Of a stretch of 55,538 bases of DNA, positions 38,939 through 47,958 are shown in pieces. The translations under genes and the position numbers were made by a program. This DNA is from Phocaeicola sartorii JCM 17136 = DSM 21941. GTDB lineage: Bacteria; Bacteroidota; Bacteroidia; Bacteroidales; Bacteroidaceae. The notes under the pieces are model-generated. The model saw only the letters and a list, made by a program, of their open reading frames with translations, did not search any database and was not told where the DNA came from. The stretch lies in assembly GCF_000614185.1 (NCBI RefSeq), contig NZ_BAKM01000034.1:1-55538 (forward strand). Direction: 5' to 3'. Each line of letters starts with the position of its first letter. Within the stretch, counting starts at the first letter, position 1.

Positions 38939-38966
38939 AGAAGAATAATTTAATTATGATGTTTTG

Positions 38967-39800
38967 ATGGAAATAAAAAGTCCTATAGAGCTTGCAACCG
39001 AAGCACTCTCTTATAATAATCAAAACATAGCGAGCGAAGCGCCTAAGTTACTGCTCTGCAGTTCAATCGCTTCCGTCTCAGACCAGGGGTCAAATAAGGG
39101 AGTCACGCCATTGGCGGGAATAGGGAAGGAACATCCTGAACTCAATTGGTACTATCTGTATCTGCCTAACAAAGAATTGAAGCGCTATATTGGCGTTTTT
39201 AGTGGCAGGAAGTCCGTAAAACTTCGTAAGCCATCAGGTGAAGCAGAAGAAAGATACTTTTGTTTCAAAGTATTCTCCTATACCTCGACGGACCACAGGA
39301 AACGCTTCGAGCAATGCGCCTATACTAAAGAGGAATATACTGCCCGTCGTGATTCCGCCCGGGTAGTGAAAGAAGCCTTTGCCACCGGTTCCGCCCGGAA
39401 ATTGAATGCTTTGACGGACGAGAAAGAAATCGAAGGCAACGGCTGGCTGTTTGTCTGCGCTCCTTTGGATCAGTTGGAACTTATTTTGTCTGCTATGTTT
39501 CCTCGCCAGTATTTGGTGACGGACTATAACACGCACCGTGCGGTGGTAATCCCTCAAAGCCAGATGGAGGAATTTATCTATTTGTACGAATCCATGCCTT
39601 ATAATATCGAGTTGATGAACCGTCCTTTGGAGGATTATCTTCAGAAGAAACAACGCATCCGGATTACCGGTGGCATCTTCAGGGGGAAGGAAGGATGCAT
39701 CATGCGTTTGCATCGGAATACAAGGCTGGTGTTTGCTTTTGGGAATATGACGGTGGCTGTGAGTTATCTTCACGCTTTTCCGTTTGAGAAGGTGGAGTGA
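38967..39800 (+). CDS. UpxY/NusG-like transcription antiterminator
   Basis: 277-residue NusG-family protein at the head of the polysaccharide locus. The NGN-like region begins near NWYYLYLPNKELKRY, and the C-terminal KOW motif is GGIFRGKEGCI followed by a beta-rich end. UpxY proteins keep RNA polymerase reading through long capsule operons. This one is about 100 residues longer than typical UpxY, with an added N-terminal stretch and an insertion in the middle. No UpxZ-type gene follows. The start is the ATG at 38967; a TTG one codon upstream is less likely. Family assignment is firm for KOW, less so for UpxY in the strict sense. Confidence 0.72.
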   Translation: MEIKSPIELATEALSYNNQNIASEAPKLLLCSSIASVSDQGSNKGVTPLAGIGKEHPELNWYYLYLPNKELKRYIGVFSGRKSVKLRKPSGEAEERYFCFKVFSYTSTDHRKRFEQCAYTKEEYTARRDSARVVKEAFATGSARKLNALTDEKEIEGNGWLFVCAPLDQLELILSAMFPRQYLVTDYNTHRAVVIPQSQMEEFIYLYESMPYNIELMNRPLEDYLQKKQRIRITGGIFRGKEGCIMRLHRNTRLVFAFGNMTVAVSYLHAFPFEKVE

Positions 39801-39907
39801 CAAGCCGTTTCTTCTTTGATTAAAAAGAGTTGTATGGCTTTGTGAAAATTCATGTTTACTTGGTCTATACTTTGTGAAGTATTGTCTTATAAAATAAAAT
39901 TAGAATA

Positions 39908-40336
39908 ATGGTAATAAGTGCGTTACTGAAAGGTGAATTTATCACAGTAGATAATCATCATGAAAACCTTCCGTTTGAGTGGGATAGTAAACAAGATATA
40001 CATTTAGATAAAAAGAGCAAAACGAAATATAATGGAAAACCTGTAACTGTATCTGTTAAGGTTTCACTAAATACAGACAGGGGGATAAATATAGTTCCAG
40101 ATAAACATTTAAGTGATAAAAATCAAAGGAGTGTCAGGGAAAAGATGGAGCAAGAGTTGCGAGAGGCATTTGAAGACCCTAAAAATAGGGAAAGGGTGAA
40201 GCTTTTTGTCAGAGATACTCTCCACTTTATTGTTGATATTAGCGGTAGAAAAGATCCAAAAGAAGAATATGTAAGAGATGCATTTAATCGCATTATGAGA
40301 TTTTTCGGGCTGGCAGAGCGACAGGTGAACTATTAG
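39908..40336 (+). CDS. hypothetical protein at the head of the polysaccharide locus
   Basis: 142 residues, hydrophilic, no signal peptide or membrane segment. The first part is polar and beta-like (DSKQDIHLDKKSKTKYNGK), the second helical and highly charged. I recognise no family. It lies 107 bases after the antiterminator gene and 4 before a small ORF. Its first residues (MVISALLKGEF) resemble the start of a short frame at 40652-40753, hinting at an older duplication. Confidence 0.6.
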   Translation: MVISALLKGEFITVDNHHENLPFEWDSKQDIHLDKKSKTKYNGKPVTVSVKVSLNTDRGINIVPDKHLSDKNQRSVREKMEQELREAFEDPKNRERVKLFVRDTLHFIVDISGRKDPKEEYVRDAFNRIMRFFGLAERQVNY

Positions 40337-40339
40337 TAA

Positions 40340-40477
40340 ATGAAGCCAATGATTATTTTCAGAAATACAAGATTGGAAATCATTTTTTATATAGCATCAG
40401 AGTCGAATACTATTGAGATGAGTGAGTTTGATAAGGAAGGAAAGCGAAAATATGTTGATAAGGGATTTCATTTATAA
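40340..40477 (+). CDS. small hypothetical ORF (45 residues)
   Basis: Starts 4 bases after the stop of the preceding hypothetical gene and encodes 45 mostly polar residues with a hydrophobic stretch LEIIFYIA near the start. Support is only spacing and frame; it may not be expressed. From 40478 to 40736 I see only AT-rich sequence, a weak hairpin near 40671-40691 and a short frame overlapping wzx. Confidence 0.3.
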   Translation: MKPMIIFRNTRLEIIFYIASESNTIEMSEFDKEGKRKYVDKGFHL

Positions 40478-40736
40478 TATTGGATGTTTAGATTTTATGT
40501 ATACATTGGCTTTTTTATTAATATGCATTTAATGACATATATGGTAACTATTTGATATGGCTCATCAGTAATAAGGTAAGCGTCTAATCCTTTTTAAGTC
40601 GGTTAATAGTATAGCCTTACCTTTACATTATAATTAATAAATTTTTAAATTATGATAATGAGTGCCATGAAGTTTCCCTTTTATATAGGGAAGCTATCTT
40701 TTAAAGGAACTTTTCCTTGTGTCCTATTAAAACATT

Positions 40737-42287
40737 ATGAACCAATCAACTAATAATAAACGTATCGCTAAAAATACCATATTCCTTTATTTGCGTCAAA
40801 TACTGATCATGGCGGTCAGTCTGTACACTGTGCGGGTGACATTAGAGGTATTAGGTGAAGAAGATTATGGAATATACAATGCTGTTGGTGGCTTTGTAGC
40901 TATGTTTAGTATCCTTTCTGGAGCCATGTCAATAGCAATTGCGCGCTTTATCACTTATGAGAAGGGGCAACCGAATGTTACCACTTTTCGTGTACAACAG
41001 ATATTTTCCGCTTCCTTGCTCATTCAGGTTGGCATGGGAATTGCTGTCTGCTTGCTGATAAGCACATTTGGAGTCTGGTTTATAGAGAACAAAATGGTGA
41101 TACCGTTTGAAAGACTTGACGTTGCGTTTTATGTGCTATGGTTCTCTGCATTGGCTTTTTTCATTAACCTGTTGAGTGTTCCATATAATGCTTTGATTAT
41201 AGCCAACGAGCAGATGAAAGCGTTTGCCTATATCAGCATTGTGGAGGCTGTGTTGAAATTGGCTGTGGTAGGTCTGCTGATTATCATCCCACTTGATAAA
41301 TTGTGGCTGTATGCTCTCTTCATGGTGGTGGTTGCCTTGATTCAGCGCAGCATATATGCCATTTATTGCAAGCGGCATTTTACAGAATGTCGTTTTGTAA
41401 TGGCTTTTGATAAAAAACTACTATTCCGAATGTTTGCTTTTTCCGGATGGGCTTTTTTAGGCAATGGAGTGATTGTCTTGAAAGACCTGGGTAGTAATGT
41501 GCTTTTGAACTTGTTCGGTGGCCCGGTGGTGAATGCCGCGCAGGGGATTGCAATGAGGGTGAATACTTCCGTGTACAGTTTTGTGGCCAACTTCATGCAA
41601 GCTTCAAATCCGCAGATTACCAAAAATTATGCGGCTGGGAACTTGGATGAGATGCATACTCTTATTATTCGAAGCGGAAAGTTCGGCTTTTTCATTCTGC
41701 TGATAGTCCTGCTTCCGCTATGCGTGGATATAAACTATGTATTGGGATTATGGCTTTCCGATGTACCTGCCCATACAGCTAATTTCATCGTACTTGTTCT
41801 TTTGTATTCACTTGTTGATTGCTGGGTGAATCCGCTTTGTACAGGTGTTTTGGCGCAGGGGAATATAAAATCTTATGAAATCGTGCTTACTTTCATTTAT
41901 CTGGTAAATTTTATTGCATCATACGTGTGCCTGAGGGATGGCTTGCCCGTAGAAACAGTCTTTGTGCTTAATATTGTATTTAAGGTATGCGTGCTTTTTG
42001 CGTTGTTATTGCACTCGCGTTCAAAATACGGTTTATCCATCGTCCGCTTCTTTAAAAGTTGCCTTATTCCGTCACTTGTCGTATTCTCCGTTTCTGCACT
42101 TTTCGTTTTTGCTCTGCTGGGAAAAGAGGCGTCAGATTTCGGACTATTTTTTATGAGGACATTGGTGATAACGGTTTTTACCAGTGTAACCGTATATGCA
42201 CTGGGTATGACGCGGACAGAAAGGTTTTACATCAAAAAAATATTGAAAGAGAAATGGCACGGGATTTACAGCCAGATCCAGAGATGA
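40737..42287 (+). CDS. wzx: Wzx-type polysaccharide flippase (MATE-like)
   Basis: 516-residue integral membrane protein with about 12-14 hydrophobic helices of the polysaccharide-exporter MOP fold. The N-terminus KNTIFLYLRQILIMAVSLYTVRVTLEVLGEEDYGIYN is typical of Wzx/MATE-like exporters. It flips lipid-linked oligosaccharide repeat units across the inner membrane for the polymerase encoded downstream. Confidence 0.9.
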   Translation: MNQSTNNKRIAKNTIFLYLRQILIMAVSLYTVRVTLEVLGEEDYGIYNAVGGFVAMFSILSGAMSIAIARFITYEKGQPNVTTFRVQQIFSASLLIQVGMGIAVCLLISTFGVWFIENKMVIPFERLDVAFYVLWFSALAFFINLLSVPYNALIIANEQMKAFAYISIVEAVLKLAVVGLLIIIPLDKLWLYALFMVVVALIQRSIYAIYCKRHFTECRFVMAFDKKLLFRMFAFSGWAFLGNGVIVLKDLGSNVLLNLFGGPVVNAAQGIAMRVNTSVYSFVANFMQASNPQITKNYAAGNLDEMHTLIIRSGKFGFFILLIVLLPLCVDINYVLGLWLSDVPAHTANFIVLVLLYSLVDCWVNPLCTGVLAQGNIKSYEIVLTFIYLVNFIASYVCLRDGLPVETVFVLNIVFKVCVLFALLLHSRSKYGLSIVRFFKSCLIPSLVVFSVSALFVFALLGKEASDFGLFFMRTLVITVFTSVTVYALGMTRTERFYIKKILKEKWHGIYSQIQR

Positions 42288-42314
42288 TATTTATAAATAA
42301 AAACTATCACAACA

Positions 42315-43670
42315 ATGGCTAAAACGATTGAAATAGTAAAGGTGTCCACAACAGGTGATACCATACGGTATGAATTGTGGGATAATACGGGACTGGGCCT
42401 TTTAAAAAAACAGAAGGTTGAAGCATGGGTGAAATTCCATAATGTGGAATGTTTTGGATTTTCGGCAAAAGGATTGCCCGAATCTATATTGGTACTGCCT
42501 ATAACGCTTTATCTGCTTCCCGTAACATGGTTTTACGGTGTGGAACTTGTTGTACCATCGATAGACAAGAGGTTGTATGAGAGACTTCCCCAAATCTACA
42601 ATTCCTATTCTAAAATCTATGGACCTTTTAAGGAAGAATGGCATGGCAAAGTGACGGCCAAAACAATAGTTGAGAATAAGATTCCTGAAAGTCGATTCGA
42701 TAATGTTATCTTTTTTTCAGGGGGTATTGATGCGGTACATGCCGGAATAAACAATCTTGGAAAAAGTAATGTCCTCGTAACTGTGCCTAGCATAGAAGGT
42801 CCGGAGTCTTCATCAAAAGAAATTTCCGGGCAGCATTTCCTTGTGGCAAAATCGCGTCTCATACGTGAGTTCTCGGCTGTTTCTGGAAGTGACTGGCTTA
42901 TGGTTACGAATAATTTTCGTATGGATATATTCGATGATTCAAAAATACAGCATGACTTGAGGCATATTTTTGCACTCAACAGTGCGGCATTTCTGGCAGA
43001 CGGTTGGTTTGGTATAAAATATTTGGGTAACCTACTTTCTTCCGCACCATTCGCTTATGCCATGGGCATACCTACTCTTATTATGGGAAGCACTTTTGAA
43101 CCCATTGAAAATCAACCGTTAGTCAATCAGGATGGGGCTAATCCAGAACTGTCCGATGTGATAAAGTTTGCCGGGATATCCTTTGCCGGGCAGGACGGGC
43201 AATATATGCGTCGTTCCCAAAAAATGAAAAATATAGCTGCGTGGTGTGCGGCTCATGGTAAGAAAATTGAAATATGGGCTTGTTGTAAAGACAATGCCGA
43301 GCAATGTTGTATGTGCCATAAATGTATGAGAACATTGCTCAACATCCTTTGTGTGAAAGAAAAACCTGTTGATTGGGGATTTGTAAACTTTGATGAAAAG
43401 AAGTTTTCGCACCTTGTCCGTTTCTACCGCTATTACGAGAATAATCCATGTTGGATTTGGGACATCATAGATTCGATTGACGATGACACGGTTTACCCGT
43501 ATTGTGACAAGTTGCTGCATTGGCTCAAAAAAACAGGTTACAAGAGATATTTCAAAAGGGTCCGGAAAATGAAAGTTATTCGGAAATGGTTAAGGATAGT
43601 CAAGGTTCACAAATATCCGCACTATGTGAAAGTGATGTTTTCAAAGCTTGCTGGTAAGAAGCTTGAATGA
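42315..43670 (+). CDS. PP-loop ATPase-like protein with a Cys cluster
   Basis: 451 residues. SGGID at 135-139 in FFSGGIDAVHAG is the PP-loop of adenine-nucleotide alpha-hydrolases (QueC, ThiI, asparagine synthase, N-type ATP pyrophosphatases). A cysteine-rich segment at 323-337 (Cys323, 324, 331, 332, 334, 337; CCMCHKCMRT) resembles the metal site of QueC-like enzymes. Proteins with this combination occur in polysaccharide loci, but their reaction is not known to me; activation of a substrate by AMP for amidation or thiolation is plausible. It lies 28 bases downstream of wzx. Confidence 0.7.
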   Translation: MAKTIEIVKVSTTGDTIRYELWDNTGLGLLKKQKVEAWVKFHNVECFGFSAKGLPESILVLPITLYLLPVTWFYGVELVVPSIDKRLYERLPQIYNSYSKIYGPFKEEWHGKVTAKTIVENKIPESRFDNVIFFSGGIDAVHAGINNLGKSNVLVTVPSIEGPESSSKEISGQHFLVAKSRLIREFSAVSGSDWLMVTNNFRMDIFDDSKIQHDLRHIFALNSAAFLADGWFGIKYLGNLLSSAPFAYAMGIPTLIMGSTFEPIENQPLVNQDGANPELSDVIKFAGISFAGQDGQYMRRSQKMKNIAAWCAAHGKKIEIWACCKDNAEQCCMCHKCMRTLLNILCVKEKPVDWGFVNFDEKKFSHLVRFYRYYENNPCWIWDIIDSIDDDTVYPYCDKLLHWLKKTGYKRYFKRVRKMKVIRKWLRIVKVHKYPHYVKVMFSKLAGKKLE

Positions 43671-43818
43671 AATCTCTTGTTGTTTTATTCATTGAGTTGA
43701 TATTCTCAAATCGTTGTATAAGGGTATTCAATCCGATAATGTCGATTTTTTCAAATTGATGTATTGATGAATAGATTTTGTCACTTGAATTTTTAAAGTA
43801 TATCAACATACGAAGATT

Positions 43819-44691
43819 ATGGAACTGAAGAAATATATAAAGAGAGTAGGACGTTATCTGTTGACAGGATTACCTGTGCAACACGTTACAGCAAATATTG
43901 TTACTTTGCCACCGAATAAATTACTCTGTGGACGGACGGCTTTTATCACTGGTGGCACGAGTGGCATTGGGTATACTATAGCCGAAGTGTTTCTTAGGAG
44001 TGGGGCGTCAGTTTGTATCACGGGACGCGATGAAGCAAGATTGGTTGCTTCAATTCATAAATTGAAGAACCAATGCTCAATAGATATGGATAATGAAATT
44101 CATTTTCTTTTACTTGACAACCGTGATGTCCAGTCTTTTTCCGAAAGGTTAAAAGAAGCTGAGCATATTTGTGGAAAGATCGACATTTTGGTAAACAATG
44201 CGGGTTTGCTTGGAGGAGATATATCCACCGCTACAGAGGAAGAGTATGATGCTGTATTAGATACTAATCTGAAAGGTACTTTTTTCCTTTCGCAAATGGT
44301 AGCAAGGAACATGAAGCAAAATAAGATAAAAGGTAATATTTTGAATATTGCTTCTTCTTCGTCTTTCCGACCGGCTGCATCGGCTTATACCCTATCGAAA
44401 TGGGGCTTGCGAGGATTGACACTGGGACTTGCCAAATCGTTCGCACCTTACGGCATTGTGGTGAATGGCATTGCTCCCGGACCAACAGTCACTCCTATGA
44501 TTTTGAAAGATGTAAGTAGTAACCTTTTATTCGAGGGAAATCCATTGGGTCGTTATGCTTTGCCTGAGGAAATAGCCAACATGGCTGTCTTCTTGGTTAG
44601 TGACATGGGAAGGACAGTGGTAGGAGACATTGTTTGCATGACGGGTGGAGCGGGACTGATTACGTTTGATGATGTGAATTATAACTTTTAA
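43819..44691 (+). CDS. short-chain dehydrogenase/reductase
   Basis: 290-residue SDR with the NAD(P) loop TGGTSGIG at 44-51, the NNAG motif, and the catalytic Tyr190-x3-Lys194 (YTLSK). About 35 residues precede the Rossmann fold, more than usual. It lies 17 bases before the ThDP enzyme gene, so the pair is coexpressed. It probably reduces a keto group on a sugar or its side chain; the substrate is unknown. The 148-base gap before it holds nothing recognisable. Confidence 0.85.
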   Translation: MELKKYIKRVGRYLLTGLPVQHVTANIVTLPPNKLLCGRTAFITGGTSGIGYTIAEVFLRSGASVCITGRDEARLVASIHKLKNQCSIDMDNEIHFLLLDNRDVQSFSERLKEAEHICGKIDILVNNAGLLGGDISTATEEEYDAVLDTNLKGTFFLSQMVARNMKQNKIKGNILNIASSSSFRPAASAYTLSKWGLRGLTLGLAKSFAPYGIVVNGIAPGPTVTPMILKDVSSNLLFEGNPLGRYALPEEIANMAVFLVSDMGRTVVGDIVCMTGGAGLITFDDVNYNF

Positions 44692-44707
44692 AGAATTAGA
44701 TTGGAAA

Positions 44708-46459
44708 ATGGAACAATACTATACTGATGAGCGTAATGTGCAGATACTCATAGCTCTCCTTAAAGCACATGGCATAAAACAGGTGATCGCTTCTCCCGGG
44801 TCGGCTAATGTCACTTTCGTAGGGAGTTTACAACAGGACCCTTGGTTTGAAATGTACAGTTGTGTGGATGAACGTTCCGCTGCCTACATGGCTTGTGGCA
44901 TGACTGCTGAAAGCGGAGAACCGGTAGTGTTAAGTTGTACGGGAGCAACGGCATCGCGTAATTATTTCCCAGCACTTACAGAAGCTTTCTACCGTAAATT
45001 GCCCATATTGGCGGTCACTTCCACACAAGAAGAGTCCAAGATTGGTCACCTTATTCCGCAAGTCATTGACCGACATCAGCAACCTTCTGACATCGTGAAA
45101 TGCAGTGAACATTTGCAAACGGTCAAAGATGAGGATGATGAATGGAATGTAACGTTAAAAGCCAACCGTGCGATTTTGGAACTTGACCACCACGGAAGAG
45201 GGCCTGTCCACATTAATCTGACAACCCGTTATAGCCATAACTTTTCCATAAGAGAATTGCCATCCGTGAAGGTTATTCATCGTTATTTGCCTCATGGTAA
45301 ACTTCCACCAATCCATAAAAGAAAGACTGCTGTTTATATTGGGTCGCATTCGAAATGGAAGCCTGAGGATGCGGCTTTGTTGGAGGCGTTTTGCCACGCA
45401 TACAATGCAGTCGCGTTTTGTGATGCTACTGCCAATTATCATGGAAAGTATTGTGTAAATTATAATTTACCTGCTTGCCAAAGCATAGCAGACACTAATA
45501 AAAATCCTGATTTACTGATACACATCGGGGATATGTCGGATGAGGCAGGAATGGTAGGAACCCCTAAAGAAGTATGGAGGGTTTGTCAGGACGGAAAATT
45601 GTCTGATAGATATGGAAAGCTAAGCGCTGTTTTCGAAATGTCTGAAGGAGATTTTTGGAGCCACTATGTGGCAATGGCCAAAGAAGAAAATGGAGATGAT
45701 TCCTATCTTATGTCATGTTTGAATATGGAGAAGCGGATTTTGGGTAAATTGCCGGAACTTCCTTTCTCTCATATCTATGTGGCTTCTCGGCTACACGACA
45801 AGATACCTGAAAATTCAGTTATGCATTTGGGTATATTAAGCCCCTTGCGTTCATGGAGTTATTTCAGATTTCATCCCACGGTGGATATTTATTGCAACCA
45901 GGGTGGATTTGGTATCGATGGTAACCTCTCTTCTTTGATAGGTGCTTCTTTGATTCATCCTGAGAAACTTTATTTTGGAGTAGTCGGCGACTTGTCTTTC
46001 TTTTACGACATTAATTCGCTTGGCAACCGTCATATTGGGAACAACCTGCGGGTTTTGTTGATTAACAATTCTCTTGGGGCAGAATTTCTGTTGTTCAAGC
46101 AAACAAACATCATTACTTGTGTGAATGACATAGAGTCTTATATTTCAGCGGAAAACCATTTCGGTAACCAATCATCTGTATTAGTCCGCCATTATGCGGA
46201 GGATTTGGGATTCGAGTACTTGTCTGCGTCTAGTAAGGAAGAGTTTGATAAGGTTTATCCTCGTTTCGTTACTCCCGAATTAGCAGAAAAATCGATGATT
46301 TTTGAGGTCTTTACCCATGTGAAAGATGAGAATGATGCGTTAAAGAGAATGTGGAATATCGAAATAGATAAAAGTTTGAAAGGAACAGCTAAGAAAGTTG
46401 TTAAATTCCTGTTTGGACACGAGGGGATGAACACAATAAAATCCATATTAAAGAAATGA
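44708..46459 (+). CDS. MenD-like thiamine-diphosphate-dependent enzyme
   Basis: 583 residues in the three-domain ThDP fold. The N-terminal domain has SPGSANVTF (MenD has SPGSRSTPL) and the activating glutamate Glu55 in DERSAAYM. The C-terminal domain has the ThDP/Mg motif GDLSFFYDINSLGN, as in MenD. A complete MenD pathway is not encoded here, and the locus makes a surface glycan, so a carboligase on a sugar-linked aldehyde or 2-oxo acid is more likely than menaquinone synthesis. Pairing with an SDR recalls YerE/YerF, which add a two-carbon branch to yersiniose; this is only analogy. Confidence 0.75.
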   Translation: MEQYYTDERNVQILIALLKAHGIKQVIASPGSANVTFVGSLQQDPWFEMYSCVDERSAAYMACGMTAESGEPVVLSCTGATASRNYFPALTEAFYRKLPILAVTSTQEESKIGHLIPQVIDRHQQPSDIVKCSEHLQTVKDEDDEWNVTLKANRAILELDHHGRGPVHINLTTRYSHNFSIRELPSVKVIHRYLPHGKLPPIHKRKTAVYIGSHSKWKPEDAALLEAFCHAYNAVAFCDATANYHGKYCVNYNLPACQSIADTNKNPDLLIHIGDMSDEAGMVGTPKEVWRVCQDGKLSDRYGKLSAVFEMSEGDFWSHYVAMAKEENGDDSYLMSCLNMEKRILGKLPELPFSHIYVASRLHDKIPENSVMHLGILSPLRSWSYFRFHPTVDIYCNQGGFGIDGNLSSLIGASLIHPEKLYFGVVGDLSFFYDINSLGNRHIGNNLRVLLINNSLGAEFLLFKQTNIITCVNDIESYISAENHFGNQSSVLVRHYAEDLGFEYLSASSKEEFDKVYPRFVTPELAEKSMIFEVFTHVKDENDALKRMWNIEIDKSLKGTAKKVVKFLFGHEGMNTIKSILKK

Positions 46460-46637
46460 TATTGGTATGAGTCCTCAATTTAGAATTTCATATTTAAATA
46501 TATACTTTCGTTTTGAATCAAAGACCAATAGTATAATCATCTAGCGAAACAACTCACTTTATTATGGTAATAATAGCCATTAGGAGCTATAGAGAAGGTA
46601 AAGGATTGAGTGGTTTGAATGTTTTAATAATAAAGTC

Positions 46638-47858
46638 ATGAATATTTTAATGATAAATCAACCTCTAAACAATCGTGGGGACGAATCGGCTCATAAAGCT
46701 TTGTTGAGAGCTGTTTGCAAGGAAAAGAAGAATGTACGTGTGACAGTATTGTTCATTGGTGCAAATCCTGACAGCATACACCAGTTTGATGTTCATTTAC
46801 CACAAGTGACCTATGTCAATCTTTCTGAAATGAGAGGAATGGGATGTTTGTCCAAATTGGGTATGATTTACAATGTACGTTGGATTTGGCATTTACATCC
46901 GATGATTTTCAATATAATGAAGTTATATAAGGAATCGGATGTGGTGTTGTGTGCACCTGGAGGCATTTGTATGGGAGGGTTTCAGAACTGGTGGCATCTG
47001 TTTATGTTACAACTTGCTAAATATATAGGAAAACCTTTGGTTTATTATGGGCGTTCGTTTGGCCCTTTTCCTGTTGTAACACGAAGTAATCGGCAGTTTA
47101 AAAAATTAAGTGTTGAAATGTTACATTATTTTTCTTTTTTATCTATCCGTGACAAGAAGTCTGAGTCCTTGGCACAGGAGTTGGGCATTCGGTATGTAGC
47201 TACAGTAGATTCTGCATTTTTGGATTCTCCCAAGCTGGAATTACCTGATGAAATACTTAGTTTTATAGGTCACAAACCTTATGTAGTATTTGTACCCAAT
47301 CAACTTAATTGGCATTATGCTTATCGGCATGTTTCTGATGACTCTTTGTTGACATTTTATTCTAGCATTATTGACTTATTGATTAAACGTTATCCCGGTC
47401 ACAATATTGTCATGTTACCGCAACTTTTTAATGCTGGTGGCTGGTGTGATTATTTGTTCTTCGAAAAAATTAAGGGTCGGAATCCTAATGCTCCATTAGT
47501 GTCTATTAGTGATAAATACAATTCAGATGTTCAGCAAACAGTTATTGCTGGTGCACAGAGTGTAATAGGTGCCCGTTATCATTCTATTGTATTTGCTATT
47601 AATAATGGTGTGCCATTTATATCTCTTAGTTACGAGCATAAAATGTCCGGTTTATTGTGCTCGTTAGGAGGGGAAGAAATGATGGTGGACATAGTAGATA
47701 CTTTTATTTCTTCTGAAAATATGCAAGCGACTATTGAATTGATTCGGAGTAAATTAAATGTTATTTGCTTAGATCAGAAACTTAGATTTAAGGCACAAAA
47801 TATGGCTCAGAACTGTTTTGATAAGTTTGTCAGGAGTATCTTTTCAATCTGCGGCTAG
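46638..47858 (+). CDS. polysaccharide pyruvyl transferase family protein
   Basis: 406 residues of the family that transfers a pyruvyl ketal from phosphoenolpyruvate to sugars. The C-terminal signature GARYHSIVFAI...PFISLSYEHK is present. The 178-base gap before it has no visible promoter. Sequence here is more AT-rich than the upstream genes, hinting at a different origin for the central segment. Confidence 0.87.
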   Translation: MNILMINQPLNNRGDESAHKALLRAVCKEKKNVRVTVLFIGANPDSIHQFDVHLPQVTYVNLSEMRGMGCLSKLGMIYNVRWIWHLHPMIFNIMKLYKESDVVLCAPGGICMGGFQNWWHLFMLQLAKYIGKPLVYYGRSFGPFPVVTRSNRQFKKLSVEMLHYFSFLSIRDKKSESLAQELGIRYVATVDSAFLDSPKLELPDEILSFIGHKPYVVFVPNQLNWHYAYRHVSDDSLLTFYSSIIDLLIKRYPGHNIVMLPQLFNAGGWCDYLFFEKIKGRNPNAPLVSISDKYNSDVQQTVIAGAQSVIGARYHSIVFAINNGVPFISLSYEHKMSGLLCSLGGEEMMVDIVDTFISSENMQATIELIRSKLNVICLDQKLRFKAQNMAQNCFDKFVRSIFSICG

Positions 47859-47958
47859 ATATAATTGGGTAGATGACATGTCGATAGTTAATAGACAGCC
47901 GTTTTTTACGTTCAGTATATAGGTACTTTTTCGGGGGCTGACATTTTATGCTTTATAT

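Larger units (their letters stand above)
37919..38966. other. 1-kb non-coding regulatory interval before the polysaccharide locus
   Basis: No open frame of convincing coding character is present. The left part (37919-38150) is AT-rich with nothing clear, except a small hairpin with GAGAGT and ACTCTC near 38155-38171. Further on come an intrinsic terminator (38191-38225), a candidate plus-strand promoter (38229-38258), a second terminator (38548-38583) and an 8-bp hairpin at 38520-38539. The right part is the likely invertible promoter segment (38696-38896) and a leader hairpin (38912-38938). Confidence 0.8.

Noticed and set aside
44708..46459. menD of menaquinone synthesis
   Set aside because: No other men gene is nearby and it lies inside a glycan locus between an SDR and a pyruvyl transferase; the overall family resemblance does not prove the reaction.
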